A stretch of 64,000 bases of DNA, taken from positions 8,407,123-8,471,122 of the forward strand of contig NZ_JHEG04000001.1 of the NCBI RefSeq assembly GCF_000760695.4, in the 5' to 3' direction. The translations under genes and the position numbers were made by a program. Below are positions 1 to 10,013 of the stretch, in pieces; within the stretch, counting starts at the first letter, position 1; the number at the start of each line of letters is the position of its first letter. Under the pieces are notes generated by a model, which was given only the letters and a program-made list of their open reading frames with translations, was not told where the DNA came from and made no database searches. This DNA is from Tolypothrix bouteillei VB521301 (GTDB taxonomy: Bacteria > Cyanobacteriota > Cyanobacteriia > Cyanobacteriales > Nostocaceae).

Positions 1-1858
1 CTGTTGGATCGAGCTGTTGTGTATCCAAATCTCCCTGTGTTGCTAAACGAGCCGAGCGGTTGACTGTTTCATAAATGTTATCTAACGTACCATCATTGCG
101 AATTTGTTGGAGGAATAAGGCGCGATCGCGAACATCCAATAAATCCTTTAATGACCTTTCCGCGTATTCTGGGTCATTTTCCCCCAAAACAGCATTTACC
201 AAGTCATAATCAATTTGCTTTTCTTCTTGTAGTAAAGTCTTGAGCCGTTGCAAGAAGAACTCCTCTAAAACCGTCACTAACTGCTGTTTGTCTTTGTTAT
301 GTGCTTTGACAAAATCCACAGCAATTTGTTCTAGTAACTGTTGTAAATTAATTGGTAAGTTAGCAGCCCAGGTAATGTTAATAACAGCATTTGCCGCTCG
401 TCGTAGGGCAAAGGGATCGGAAGAACCTGTAGGAATCATACCCAATCCAAAGATACTAACTAGAGTATCCAGTCTGTCTGCCAACCCCACAATTTGACCT
501 GTTAAAGTTTGGGGTAGAATATCATTTGCTCCTCTGGGTAAATAATGTTCAAAAATAGCTGCTGATACTTCCTCTGATTCTCCACTAGCCGCAGCATACT
601 TTTGTCCCATAATTCCCTGTAACTCAGGGAATTCATATACCATTTGACTCACTAGGTCTGCTTTGCAAAGTAACGCAGCTTTTAGAATTTTTTCTCCTTC
701 GGTTTCACCCAATTGTAGTTGTTCTGTAATTTGTTGGGCAATTTTACAAATCCGGTCTACTTTTGCACGTAAAGAACCTAAATCTTCTTGAAATGTTACT
801 TTTTCCAATTGAGGCAAAAAGCTTTCCAAGGGCTTTTGTAAATCCGAGTCGTAGAAAAATCGACCGTCATACAAGCGAGCCCGGATAACTCTTTCATTTC
901 CGACAGCAATAATTTCTGACTTTTCAGGATTGCCATTGGAAACCGTTACAAAATATGGCAACAGTTCCTTCGCATCGCTCGACTTGAACACGGGAAAATA
1001 GCGTTGGTGACTTACCATAACAGTGGTAATCACCTCAGTAGGTAGGTTCAAAAATTCAGATTCAAATTTGCCAACAACAGATGAGGGAAATTCCACAAGA
1101 TTTGTGACTTCCTCTAACAAATCAGGGTAGATTTCTGCGTAACCATCTAACTTTTGTGCTGACTCTTTGACTTGCTGTGTAATGGTATTTTTCCGTTCTT
1201 CGGTATCTACAACAACACAAGCAGAACGCAATACGTTAACGTAGTCAGTTGCTTTTGTCACTGTTACGGGTTGCGGATGCAAAATGCGATGACCTTGTGA
1301 AATGCGATCGCTTGTTATTGACTCAGAACCATTCTCTAACTTAATCGGTAAAACCGTCTCATCTAACAAAGCAATTAACCAGCGAATAGGTCGAGAGAAC
1401 TTTTGCTCTCCATCACCCCAGCGCATCAACCGCTTACCCTCTAAACTCCAAATCCATTCCGGTACAAGTTCTGTTAAAATTTCTGTAATTGGGCGACCGG
1501 GAGTCACTTTCTGTACAAAAACAAAGTCTCCCTTATCTGTAGCGCGGACTTCCAACGCATCTAGTTCCACACCTTGTTTTTTGGCAAAACCTTGGGCTGC
1601 AGGTGTTGGTTTGCCATCTTTAAATGCTGCTTGGGCTGGCGGACCTTTAATTTCTTCCTCTCTATCTGGTTGCTGAGATGGTAAACCTTTGATAAGAACA
1701 GCCAATCGGCGGGGCGTTCCGTAAACTTCTACAGCATCGTAGGACAGACTGTTGGTTGAGAGTGTTTTTGGAATGTGCGATCGCCATTGGGTCAGAGCAT
1801 TACTCAAAAATCCCGCAGGTAGCTCCTCTGTACCAACTTCTAATAAAAATTCCTTCAT
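1..1858 (-). CDS. glyS: Glycyl-tRNA synthetase beta subunit, 3' end cut by window edge
   Basis: Beta chain of the tetrameric (alpha2beta2) bacterial glycyl-tRNA synthetase, which charges tRNA-Gly in the cytoplasm. The reverse strand reads open from position 1858 to the left edge. It begins [15 protein letters not shown], the hallmark N-terminus of the family, and continues through [29 protein letters not shown] and [10 protein letters not shown], all typical of GlyS. About 619 residues are present; the family usually has about 715, so roughly the last 100 residues (anticodon-binding end) lie outside. An in-frame upstream ATG at 1885 would add nine residues (MAESIENKG); I prefer 1858 because homologues start right at the [11 protein letters not shown] block. 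No glyQ is visible in the window. Confidence 0.95.
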   Translation of the reverse strand, partial: MKEFLLEVGTEELPAGFLSNALTQWRSHIPKTLSTNSLSYDAVEVYGTPRRLAVLIKGLPSQQPDREEEIKGPPAQAAFKDGKPTPAAQGFAKKQGVELDALEVRATDKGDFVFVQKVTPGRPITEILTELVPEWIWSLEGKRLMRWGDGEQKFSRPIRWLIALLDETVLPIKLENGSESITSDRISQGHRILHPQPVTVTKATDYVNVLRSACVVVDTEERKNTITQQVKESAQKLDGYAEIYPDLLEEVTNLVEFPSSVVGKFESEFLNLPTEVITTVMVSHQRYFPVFKSSDAKELLPYFVTVSNGNPEKSEIIAVGNERVIRARLYDGRFFYDSDLQKPLESFLPQLEKVTFQEDLGSLRAKVDRICKIAQQITEQLQLGETEGEKILKAALLCKADLVSQMVYEFPELQGIMGQKYAAASGESEEVSAAIFEHYLPRGANDILPQTLTGQIVGLADRLDTLVSIFGLGMIPTGSSDPFALRRAANAVINITWAANLPINLQQLLEQIAVDFVKAHNKDKQQLVTVLEEFFLQRLKTLLQEEKQIDYDLVNAVLGENDPEYAERSLKDLLDVRDRALFLQQIRNDGTLDNIYETVNRSARLATQGDLDTQQLDPT

Positions 1859-2047
1859 ACCTTTATTTTCAATACTTTCTGCCATTAATCTTGCTTTGCT
1901 ACACAAATCATTTGGTCTATCAGTATATCGCAACAAATATTTGTATATATCGCTACTTTTGCGTTACACAATGATTCTCCACTCAATATACTATCAGATT
2001 CTCGACTTCTTCAATAAATCGCAGATCTTGCAGCCGTACTCACCCTT

Positions 2048-2070
2048 GTTCCCAGGCTCCGCCTGGGAAC
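2048..2070. repeat. Perfect hairpin repeat between glyS and the WD40 gene
   Basis: GTTCCCAGGC and GCCTGGGAAC form a perfect 10-bp stem around TCC. Relatives of this REP-like repeat occur at 7428-7545, 9981-10001 and 17698-17790. Here it lies between the 3' end of the WD40 gene and the start of glyS, so it could end the WD40 transcript, though there is no clear T-run. Confidence 0.75.
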
Positions 2071-2091
2071 GAGAGGAGAAGTAAGCACTGC

Positions 2092-4434
2092 TTATGGCTG
2101 ACTATTTAACTGCCAAATTTTGATTGTCTTGTCGGAGCTACCACTGACGATAAATTTACCATTTGGACTTATAGCAATAGAATTCACGACTGCTGAATGT
2201 CCAGAGAAAGTTTGTAGCAATTCTCCCGTCTGCAAACACCACATATTAATTGTTGTGTCTGCACTGGCGCTGAAGATACTTAGCCCATCTGGACTGATGG
2301 CTACCGATTTTACTTCATCTGAATGTCCAGTTAAAGTATGGAGGACTTGACCGCCGTCTAGATGCCAAACTTTAACAGTTGCATCAGCACTACCACTAAC
2401 TAGAAGTAAACCATCTGAACTCATAGCGACTGAATTCACAGCACCTGAATGTCCGCTAAAGGTATGTAATGGATCGCCTGTGCGTGGATTCCACAACCTA
2501 ATTTTATGGTCGCTGCTACCGCTGGCTAAAGTTGTGCCATCGGAACTGATAACAGCATCATAAACTACAGATGAATGCCAAAGGGTACAAATGCGATCGC
2601 CTGTTTGCAGGTTCCAGATTTTAATTTTATTACTACCTGTAGCCAAAATTTGTCCGTCAGGGCTAATAGTTATACAGTTAACTGGTTTTTGATGACCTAG
2701 GAGCGTGTGTACTAGTTTACCTGTTGGAAGATACCAAACTTTAACGTTACTTTTAGGATGTTCGCAACTCCCAACAGCCAGAAAATTTCCATCAGCACTA
2801 ACCGCAACAGATGAGACTTCTCCAATATTTCCTGTTAACGTGCGAATCACTTTTCCAGTTGAAAGATTCCATACCTTAATAGTTTTATCTGCCGAACCGC
2901 TGACTGCAGTCAACCCATCAGAACTAATGGCAACTGATGTAATTTTGTCAGAATGCCCGGTTAAAGTATAGCTCAGATAATAAGCAGATTCTTGTTTTCT
3001 TTGTGCTTTGAGGTTAGCTATTATATTCAAAAGCCCTTTCACATAAATCATGCTTTGATTGTCGCCAACCATAGCAAAACATTGTTTTAACTTTTCTAGA
3101 TATTCTTCATCTTCTACTCTCACGGCGGATCGCATTTCTTCTAAAAGGTGGTTTCCTGGTTGATGGGTAACTTGACGCAATCTCAACCAAGCGTTGATAG
3201 AATAGTCAAGTTGTTGCTGTGCCCAACTGCGATCGCTTAAATGAGACAAACTGTGAGCGAGTTGCAAAGCTAATTCAGGAATCCAGTAATCGCGTTCTAT
3301 CTGTAGTGCTTGGTAAAGTTGCTTGTAACCTGTTGCGATCGCTTGTAGTGTTGTCACATCAAGATTATCTTCTAACAAACTGGGCAGCAATTCTGGTAAT
3401 CTAGGGGGCACATCATGATAAATTAAGTGGTAAGAATCGGTTACCCAACTGGCTGCTAGAATATGGCAAGTTACTAAAATCTGGCAAAGTTTTTCAAGAT
3501 CTTGATGATTGACGTGATATTTTAACGATAATTTACTGACATCAATTCCTTTAGCTTTCCATCTTTCCTCCTTTTCCAAAATTTCTAAGTTAGCAGCATT
3601 ATCTTGACCGAGAATGCGAATTTCCTCTAAATCTTCGCCCAACGTTATCAGTTCATCTCTAATGTTTCTCCACTCCAAAGCACGGTTTTTAGCTGATTGA
3701 TAAACAATTTCTTTTAATGGTAATTGAGCAATGGTTTTATAATAATAGTTTTCTTGTCCAATCCCCCAATAACCAATGCGGAAATTGAGGTAATCGCCAC
3801 TCGCCTCAGACTCTAAAATCAAAACAGGCTCTGTTTTCAACATTCCATACAGAGCTTTAATACTAGATTCGCTGTGAAAACGTTTGCTATCCCAAGCTCC
3901 TGCTAAAAACTCTGTTGGTCTGACAGGATCGTGAAGTGAGTAATAGTTGTTAAGAAAATCTCGCAATCCTTCTGCTAATTTTAACTCTATAGTGGAAATA
4001 TCTTCTTCACGGCGATCGTACTTATCAAACTCGATCTTGGGAGGAGCAAGGAAAATTTTTAGCGGGGTGCGTCCATTCTTAGGATGAGATTCTAAAATCT
4101 GTGAAGGTGATAAGCGCAAAGGCCAGCTGTCAAAAATTTTATTAACTTCAGGTAGCTTAAGAGCTGTTTCACGCTGATACGTTGCTATCTGTAATTGTGC
4201 TTTATGATAATAAACTGCTAACTGCTGTTGTTGAATTTTTTCTTGGTCTGCTTCTTTCACATAACTCATGCTTTGACTGGCGCTACTGACAGTCTCAAGA
4301 ACTTGCTTGATTTCCTCTGTAGGAATAAATTTTGTTATAGAGGAACTGGCTTCACTTCTTTTTTCTATAAAATTTGCAATAACAGGTGCAAACTCTAGTA
4401 CAAGTTGGATGAGTAACTTTAATCCTGGCTCCAT
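2092..4434 (-). CDS. WD40 repeat protein with uncharacterised N-terminal half
   Basis: A 780-residue protein of two halves. Residues about 490-780 hold seven WD40 repeats, each ending in a KVW/KIW/RLW-type strand (KTIKVW, NVKVW, KIKIW, KIRLW, TVKVW, TINMW, TIKIW), enough for one complete seven-bladed propeller. Such propellers act as protein-binding platforms. Residues 1-490 match no domain I recognise. They start with a hydrophobic helix (LLIQLVLEFAPVIANFI), then a charged, probably helical region, and contain the block LILESEASGDYLNFRIGYWG. No kinase, NACHT or caspase motif that often accompanies cyanobacterial WD40 arrays is visible. Partner and role are unknown. It stands alone, with noncoding spacers on both sides. 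Confidence 0.85.
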   Translation of the reverse strand: MEPGLKLLIQLVLEFAPVIANFIEKRSEASSSITKFIPTEEIKQVLETVSSASQSMSYVKEADQEKIQQQQLAVYYHKAQLQIATYQRETALKLPEVNKIFDSWPLRLSPSQILESHPKNGRTPLKIFLAPPKIEFDKYDRREEDISTIELKLAEGLRDFLNNYYSLHDPVRPTEFLAGAWDSKRFHSESSIKALYGMLKTEPVLILESEASGDYLNFRIGYWGIGQENYYYKTIAQLPLKEIVYQSAKNRALEWRNIRDELITLGEDLEEIRILGQDNAANLEILEKEERWKAKGIDVSKLSLKYHVNHQDLEKLCQILVTCHILAASWVTDSYHLIYHDVPPRLPELLPSLLEDNLDVTTLQAIATGYKQLYQALQIERDYWIPELALQLAHSLSHLSDRSWAQQQLDYSINAWLRLRQVTHQPGNHLLEEMRSAVRVEDEEYLEKLKQCFAMVGDNQSMIYVKGLLNIIANLKAQRKQESAYYLSYTLTGHSDKITSVAISSDGLTAVSGSADKTIKVWNLSTGKVIRTLTGNIGEVSSVAVSADGNFLAVGSCEHPKSNVKVWYLPTGKLVHTLLGHQKPVNCITISPDGQILATGSNKIKIWNLQTGDRICTLWHSSVVYDAVISSDGTTLASGSSDHKIRLWNPRTGDPLHTFSGHSGAVNSVAMSSDGLLLVSGSADATVKVWHLDGGQVLHTLTGHSDEVKSVAISPDGLSIFSASADTTINMWCLQTGELLQTFSGHSAVVNSIAISPNGKFIVSGSSDKTIKIWQLNSQP

Positions 4435-4924
4435 AAACAGATGCCTGTAAGATAAATATCATTGAATGTTGACTAATATTAATTTCAATGATAGCTTTAT
4501 TGTTTCCCGGATATTTTTAGTATATTTTTTTACTATTATTGTACGGTTTGCCCTATAAGCTTTTTTCACACCCAGTTTGTTCTACACAAGTGCGATTGCC
4601 TATTCCGAACAAATCTTGAAAAATGAAAAATTAATACTTGCTTTAGGCGATCTCGATTTCTGTTTCTTGCGACTGTCTCTAAGATAATCATCGTGTAAGC
4701 CAAATAGGGCGATGGCGATCGCTGAGGTAAGACGATTGAAAATAAATTACAAAGGAATCAATCAGTAATCTATCACAGGAGCATAAGGTAGCCGCATTCT
4801 TACTAAAAGATAAAACCCATTGTTCTCTTATTCAAGAACTGTGGGTGGAGGCGATTGAGTTGAGACCTATCCCAATCCTACGGGAATTGAGTGAGACAGT
4901 TTATAAGCCCATACGGTTCAGATA
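4435..4924. other. Noncoding spacer
   Basis: AT-rich spacer of 490 bp upstream of the WD40 gene. No convincing ORF, RNA gene or strong hairpin seen. Confidence 0.5.
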
Positions 4925-5266
4925 TTATCCAACCAATTTGTTTAAAATATCCTGGGCGCGATCGCGAACATTTTCAACACCATGGGCTAACTGATAAAAA
5001 ACTTCCCATTCATCAGGCGTCACTTTTAAATATGTTTTATTACCTGGGATAGATACTTTAATATCTTGAATGTGCAAACGTGAAGTTTTTAGGTAATATC
5101 CGCGTGTTTCTGGAGAACAAATTTTTACTCTCCAAGTAACATAGTTCAAGTCATATATAATAACTTCACCCAAATACTGCTTGATTTGGTGCCGACTATT
5201 ATTAAACAATTTCTCAACATCTTGACTAATTTCTCGACTGAGCTTGCAAGCATCTAAAATATTCAT
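4925..5266 (-). CDS. Small hypothetical protein, 113 aa
   Basis: Soluble, mixed alpha/beta composition, no signal peptide or membrane segment. The start MNILDACKLSREIS and the end (RDRAQDILNKLVG) look like amphipathic helices; the middle has alternating hydrophobics (YLGEVIIYDLNYVTWRVKI) suggesting strands. I do not recognise the family. It is supported as a gene by composition and by being the only long frame in the area. It has spacers on both sides, so context gives no hint. Confidence 0.55.
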   Translation of the reverse strand: MNILDACKLSREISQDVEKLFNNSRHQIKQYLGEVIIYDLNYVTWRVKICSPETRGYYLKTSRLHIQDIKVSIPGNKTYLKVTPDEWEVFYQLAHGVENVRDRAQDILNKLVG

Positions 5267-5877
5267 AATTTCCTCATCGTATTTTTTGCAAAAACAAATG
5301 TTTTTTATACTATATGTAGCAAGAGATCGGTATAGTAATTTTAAAAACCAGTTTCTTGCTAGAGATGCACCATTTGAAGAGTTTATACACGACCGCCTAA
5401 AAATACCCTTCGCGGTAAAATAAATAGGCTCTGCTTCTTGGCAAAATCAAGTAGCTGTTATTAAGTCGTATTTCTGCATTTCTACATAAAATACATCCTG
5501 CAAGCAAGCTATTGGAATGATAGCTTGCTGTAACTGTTTGGCAAACAACTGCTGTTAAGGCCAATTGCAAACAAATTATACATATAAAAAATCGTCACTA
5601 AGCAAGTACAACCGTTGCTATGTTTCTAATAAAAACTTTCATTGTTAATTAGTCCAGTATATTATATATATAATATGGCACGCGTTTATATCTAAGAACA
5701 GAGTAGAATTACAGAAAATAGCAAAACAGATAAGCCCCTGCTGACTGCGAAAAAACTCGCTTATAGTGCAATATGGTTCAGAGAAGACTCGATCCCCCCT
5801 AAGGCGTGTTTTCAAACAACTCGTTTAGCGTCCTAATTTTCCAGATACTCTGAAAGTCATCCTTAAAAAGGGAGGAT
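5267..5877. other. Noncoding spacer with inverted repeat 5791-5888
   Basis: A 611-bp AT-rich spacer containing an alternating TA run near 5660-5680. At its right end GATCCCCCCTAA (5791-5802) and TTAGGGGGATC (5878-5888) form an inverted repeat, with a smaller CCTTAAAAAGGGAGG stem inside. Similar C-rich and G-rich blocks recur at 35203, 41480 and 47530. The right arm overlaps the 3' end of the next ORF. Confidence 0.5.
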
Positions 5878-6060
5878 TTAGGGGGATCTGACTCCCTTGT
5901 TCAAAGGTCTATACCACTCATAAGCCTTGGGATCGCAATTTGGATCGCCAATATAACATTTGGTCTGTTTCTGCAATTGGGTAAATATTGCTGCCACAGT
6001 TACGAGAGTTACCAACAATAACAACACATTTTCAACAGGCGTTCTCTTTCCTGTAGTCAT
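5878..6060 (-). CDS. Small single-pass membrane protein, 60 aa
   Basis: Reads MTTGKRTPVENVLLLLVTLV and continues hydrophobic to about residue 28, then a polar tail with two cysteines close together (CYIGDPNC). A short cytoplasmic N-terminus, one transmembrane helix and an outside tail fit a tiny membrane protein. The last codons run into the inverted repeat at 5878-5888, so the original C-terminus may have been altered by the repeat. No family recognised. Confidence 0.45.
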   Translation of the reverse strand: MTTGKRTPVENVLLLLVTLVTVAAIFTQLQKQTKCYIGDPNCDPKAYEWYRPLNKGVRSP

Positions 6061-6323
6061 GGCTTTTATGTTCTATCAGTGAAGCGATAATAAACGAAGT
6101 TGAAGCTCAGTTCTGTTATGTGCTGACTGTGGGGGTAGTGCTAATACTTGTCGGGTTTTGCCGTTTTTTCCTCCCCTGCACCCCCTTGCACCCCCTACAT
6201 CCCCTGCTTGTCTCCCGCGATAATTTCTTTAACCGAGCAGTATTGGGGGTAGTGCGCCTGGTATTTAGGCATGGTTAATAACCGTTAAAATATTTACAGA
6301 ACTCAATACCAATTTAGAATACA

Positions 6324-6785
6324 ATGGATTTGGCGACGTTTGGTGCTGGTTGTTTTTGGGGTGTAGAAGCAGCATTTCGTAAAGTCAAAGGTGTTGTCTC
6401 AACCTCAGTTGGCTACATGGGTGGTCATTTTCCCAACCCTTCTTATCTTGATGTGTTGTCAAGAATAACAGGTCATGCTGAGGTCGTACAGGTGGAGTAT
6501 AACCCACAACAGGTAAGTTACGACGAGTTGCTAGAGGTATTTTGGAATATCCACGACCCGACAACGCTCAATCGTCAGGGACCAGATCGAGGCGAACAGT
6601 ATAGATCTGTTATCTTTTTTCACAATCCCCAACAAGAAGAAATTGCACGATCCTCTAAGGTAAAGCAACAGCAGTTAGGGAAATTCGATAAAGATATTGT
6701 GACGGAGATTGTTCCTGCTAGTGAATATTACCTAGCCACTCCAGAGCACCAGCAGTATCTTGAGAAAAAGGGACGTGCTGTTTAA
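6324..6785 (+). CDS. msrA: Peptide-methionine (S)-S-oxide reductase
   Basis: Reduces the S-epimer of methionine sulfoxide in oxidised proteins, recycled by thioredoxin in the cytosol. The catalytic motif GCFWG is at residues 9-13 (Cys10), followed by VGYMGG, GHAEVVQVEY, the long FWNIHDPTTLNRQGPDRGEQ block and YRS, all in the usual MsrA order. At 153 residues it is a short, core-only version; the C-terminal end (YYLATPEHQQYLEKKG) stands where longer enzymes carry the extra resolving cysteines, and none is visible here. The gene is monocistronic, with a hairpin terminator about 155 bp downstream. Confidence 0.93.
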   Translation: MDLATFGAGCFWGVEAAFRKVKGVVSTSVGYMGGHFPNPSYLDVLSRITGHAEVVQVEYNPQQVSYDELLEVFWNIHDPTTLNRQGPDRGEQYRSVIFFHNPQQEEIARSSKVKQQQLGKFDKDIVTEIVPASEYYLATPEHQQYLEKKGRAV

Positions 6786-6939
6786 AGACTCTTTGTATAT
6801 CTGAAAATTCTACTCATAATAGCAACGTATGAACAGCGTAGTACATACTACCGCAGCAAGCGAGTCAATATATTACTCAAACCTCAGAAAATCCTTATTT
6901 TCTTTTGCTACTTTTCAAGTGTGATTTTCTTAAGATATC

Positions 6940-6966
6940 CCCGCCCACACAGCGGGCTTTTTTTTG
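6940..6966 (+). terminator. Rho-independent terminator after msrA
   Basis: Stem CCCGC/GCGGG (6940-6944 and 6952-6956) followed by C and a run of eight T. Orientation fits the end of the msrA transcript. Confidence 0.75.
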
Positions 6967-7306
6967 TATTTTACACGACATCGCCTCAATTCATTATTTA
7001 TTTTTGCAAAATTAGTCAGATTTCCCGTCAATAAGAGGAAAAGAAAACTCTTGATTCAGATTTTGCCCCTAATTCGTGTAATTCTGTGCTGAATCAAAAG
7101 CAGCGTAATAAAACTACAGCGTTGTTCCAGACTTTTATACGTACAATAAGAGCTTTAGGAATAGGAGTGTATGTTAGAATATATCAAATTTTCTTAGTGC
7201 AATATTTGAGTTTACAAAGTTTATACGGTTGTTTAAACTGAATTTTATAAAAAAAGTTTTAGAAAAAAACTTCCAGTACAAAAAAGCAGAAATACCTTGT
7301 GTTATG

Positions 7307-7380
7307 GGGCAGAAGGCACAAAAGCTTACAATAAAAGCTTTTTGTCTAATGGTTGCTTTATTTCCTTGATGCTGTACTAG
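7307..7380 (+). repeat. Dispersed repeat, second copy inverted at 27188-27267
   Basis: GGGCAGAAGGCACAAAAGCT opens a block that also contains AAGCTTTTTGT, AATGGTTGCTTTATTT and ends TACTAG. The reverse complement of 27188-27267 has the same blocks in the same order with small indels. The end overlaps the left end of the MITE-like element at 7376. Confidence 0.6.
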
Positions 7381-7572
7381 TGGTCCGCCACATCAACTTT
7401 GCTGGGTAAGTGAACGCACTACCCACTCTCGTTCCCAGGTAGAAGCTAGGAACCAGTCGGCGAGCCTCAGCCTCGCTCTCCACAGGAGGCGGAGCCTCCA
7501 AAGACAGCATTCCTAGGCTCAGCCAAGGAACGAGGTGAGTGGCCATTAAAACTTATGTGGTAGACCACTAGT
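7376..7572. mobile_element. MITE-like element with 18-bp terminal inverted repeats
   Basis: ACTAGTGGTCCGCCACAT at 7376-7393 matches the reverse complement of 7555-7572 at 16 of 18 positions. The 197-bp element has no credible ORF of its own. Its interior carries the REP-like motif (CGTTCCCAGG..., GGAGGCGGAGCC, CAAGGAACGAG) seen elsewhere in the window. This architecture suggests a non-autonomous transposable element mobilised by a transposase encoded elsewhere. Confidence 0.55.
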
Positions 7573-7656
7573 GGGTTAATTCTGTTTCGCAAACGGTCTA
7601 TTGAAAGTAGCGCGTGCAATTTCCCAGATCCTTTATTGTAAAGTTATACCAGTGTT

Positions 7657-8112
7657 ATGAATGAAAGAAGCTTTTACCTAGTAGCAGCACTTATTGGTGG
7701 CGCGGTGTTACCTATTCAGGTTGCTCTTAACACTCTTTTGCGACGTTATGTCGGTCAGCCCATGCAAGTCACCTTTATTTCATATCTTGCTGGTACTCTT
7801 GCATCGCTTGCTATTTGTTTCTTGGCTCGCTATCCAAGTCCTAGTTTGGCTTTACTATCCCAAAGTTCTTGGTGGATGTGGGTAGGTGGTTGTTTGGGAA
7901 CTCTCTATGTTTGGTCAACGATTTTTGCCACACCTAAAATTGGAGCAGCACTGACGTTGGGGCTAACAATTGCCGGACAGATGATAGCAGCGCTTGTTCT
8001 AGATCATTATGGTGCAATTGGCTTGACTAGGTATCCAGCTAATCCATTACGGATTGCGGGTATCATGTTTGTCATCGTTGGAGTGTCTTTGGTTGCTGCG
8101 GCTAAAAAGTAA
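7657..8112 (+). CDS. DMT-type membrane protein, YdcZ (DUF606) family
   Basis: 151 residues with four or five hydrophobic segments (starting FYLVAALIGGAVLPIQVALN, then a long YLAGTLASLAICFL segment, WWMWVGGCLGTLYVW, LTLGLTIAGQMIAAL and IAGIMFVIVGVSLVAA). The order and motifs (LNTLLRRYVG, GATP-like TIFATPKIGAALT, DHYGAIGL) match the short half-size drug/metabolite transporter family YdcZ. Members are inner-membrane proteins, often working as pairs; substrate unknown. The downstream Rieske gene begins 46 bp after the stop and may be co-transcribed. Confidence 0.8.
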   Translation: MNERSFYLVAALIGGAVLPIQVALNTLLRRYVGQPMQVTFISYLAGTLASLAICFLARYPSPSLALLSQSSWWMWVGGCLGTLYVWSTIFATPKIGAALTLGLTIAGQMIAALVLDHYGAIGLTRYPANPLRIAGIMFVIVGVSLVAAAKK

Positions 8113-8158
8113 ATATCTGTAAACTCAGAAAATGAGTTGTTGTTATCATAAAATAACT

Positions 8159-9925
8159 ATGACAAAAAGTTTTGATACTACAACCAGTCAAGAGCGTTAC
8201 GTTCGTGCTGCTTCTGTTGCAGATGTTCAAGCAGCAGGTAGCCTGCTAATTCATACAGATAAGCACGCCATCGCACTTTTCTACTTAGATAACAAGATTT
8301 ATGCGATCGACAACCGATGTCCCCATATGGGTTTTCCCCTCCATGGGAGTACTTGCAAAGATGGAATTGTGACTTGTCCCTGGCACTATGCTCGCTTCGA
8401 CCTGGCTAGTGGTGGAACATTTGATTCTTGGGCTGATGATGTCCGTGCCTTTCCTGTAGAAATTCGGGATGGTGAAGTGTGGGTAAATTTAGCTTCCCAA
8501 GTCGATCGCGCAGTTCATCAACGCCAACGGCTTCAAGATGGATTGGAACAAGGTATTTCCCTTGTCATTGCCAAATCCGTCATAGCTTTGCTAGATATGG
8601 GAGTAGATTCTACCGAACCATTCCGAGTAGGATTGGAATTTGGCACTCGTTACAACAAAGAAGGTTGGAGTACGGGCTTAACCATGCACACCTGCATGAT
8701 GAACTTGTTACCTTATTTAGATCCAGAAGATCGATCCCTCGCTCTTTACCAAGGACTCTCAGCCGTAGCCCGTGACAGTGGAAGTGCGCCGCCTCACTTT
8801 GTGGTTCACCCATTGCCTAATTCTAGTGTTGACTTGACTACCCTAAAAAACTGGTTCCGCCAATTTATTGAAAGGCGGGATAGTGAAGCAGCAGAACGGT
8901 GTCTTATCTCTGCCATCCGTATGGGTGCAGAGAAAAAGCAAATTGCAGATATGTTGTTTGCAGCAGCAACAGACCATCGTTATATTGATGTGGGTCACAC
9001 CTTTGACTTTATTAATAAAGCATTAGAAGCGCTAGATGCTGTCGATTGGCAACAAGCAGAGCAAGTTTTAGCGAGTTTGATTCCCGGCTTAGCAAATGCC
9101 TCACGCATGGAAGAGTCAAATTCCTGGCGTTATCCAGTGGATCTGGTAGCCATTTTGGAATCTGCATTTGACGAGTTGCCTGCTGCTTTAAAGGAAGGAC
9201 AAGCCCGACAGGGAAGTTGGTCTAATCGAGAACAGTTGATTCCTATTCTTTTGGGTGAAAATCCTCAAGCAATAGCTAATATACTGTTAACAGCTTTGCG
9301 AGAAGGTTGTACTGAAGAGCAACTAGCAGGGGTTGTCACTTATGCTGCAGCCCTTCGTGTTGCTCGCTTTAATACCAATAACGATTTTGGGGACTGGGAT
9401 ACAGCCCACCATCCCTTTACCTTTGCTAATGCCGTTCATCAAGGTTTGCGTCGCGTATCTTCAATGGAGTTACTGCGAGGCGTGTTTGATGCAGCAATGA
9501 GCGTTTATCTCAACCGTTTTTTGAATGTTCCACCAGCCCGACTTCCAGAAGCCAAGGACTCAGGAGAAAATCCACAGGCATTACTCCAGCAACTACCAGA
9601 GTTGTTGGATCGACAACAGCAAGTCAACGAAGTCGGTCGGGTGGTTGGTTATTACTTGTATGGTGGTGGCAAACCAGAACAATTGATGGCAGTTCTTGGT
9701 AAATTAATGTTGCGAGAAAATCGAGATTTCCATGTGATTCAGGAAATAGAAGCAGCCTTCCGGCAGTATTCTTTATTAGGACACACGGATGCAGGCATTC
9801 ACGTACTCATAGCTGCAAGTAGGTATTTAGCTGCACACTCACCTACCATGCGATCGCAAGCTCAAACTTATCAAATGGCTTATCGGTTGCACAAGGGCGA
9901 TCGTTTGTTTGAAGATAGGGGATAG
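8159..9925 (+). CDS. Rieske [2Fe-2S] protein with long helical C-terminal domain
   Basis: About residues 15-110 form a soluble Rieske ferredoxin domain: the cluster ligands are in CPHMGFPLHG and CPWHYARFD (C-x-H ... C-x-x-H). The remaining roughly 470 residues are rich in Ala/Leu helices and hold no catalytic motif I know. The layout differs from ring-hydroxylating oxygenases because no 2-His-1-carboxylate iron site is seen. Start: an upstream in-frame ATG at 8132 would add MSCCYHKIT; 8159 (MTKSFDTTTSQERYV) looks more natural. It probably acts as an electron-transfer or redox-sensing protein; the partner is unknown. Convergent with selD. Confidence 0.8.
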   Translation: MTKSFDTTTSQERYVRAASVADVQAAGSLLIHTDKHAIALFYLDNKIYAIDNRCPHMGFPLHGSTCKDGIVTCPWHYARFDLASGGTFDSWADDVRAFPVEIRDGEVWVNLASQVDRAVHQRQRLQDGLEQGISLVIAKSVIALLDMGVDSTEPFRVGLEFGTRYNKEGWSTGLTMHTCMMNLLPYLDPEDRSLALYQGLSAVARDSGSAPPHFVVHPLPNSSVDLTTLKNWFRQFIERRDSEAAERCLISAIRMGAEKKQIADMLFAAATDHRYIDVGHTFDFINKALEALDAVDWQQAEQVLASLIPGLANASRMEESNSWRYPVDLVAILESAFDELPAALKEGQARQGSWSNREQLIPILLGENPQAIANILLTALREGCTEEQLAGVVTYAAALRVARFNTNNDFGDWDTAHHPFTFANAVHQGLRRVSSMELLRGVFDAAMSVYLNRFLNVPPARLPEAKDSGENPQALLQQLPELLDRQQQVNEVGRVVGYYLYGGGKPEQLMAVLGKLMLRENRDFHVIQEIEAAFRQYSLLGHTDAGIHVLIAASRYLAAHSPTMRSQAQTYQMAYRLHKGDRLFEDRG

Positions 9926-9980
9926 GGGGCTCTGCCTCTGATTTTGGAGTGACACGCGAGGTGGAGCCCCTCGATGTGCA

Positions 9981-10001
9981 TTCCCAGTTTCTACCTGGGA
10001 A
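9981..10001. repeat. REP-like hairpin between converging genes
   Basis: TTCCCAG (9981-9987) pairs with CTGGGAA (9995-10001). It belongs to the same family as the hairpin at 2048-2070 and lies in the 88-bp gap between the converging Rieske and selD genes. Confidence 0.5.
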
Positions 10002-10013
10002 CGAGTGGAGCGG

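Noticed and set aside
1302..2084. Plus-strand frames over the start of glyS
   Set aside because: The minus strand encodes an unmistakable GlyS N-terminus.
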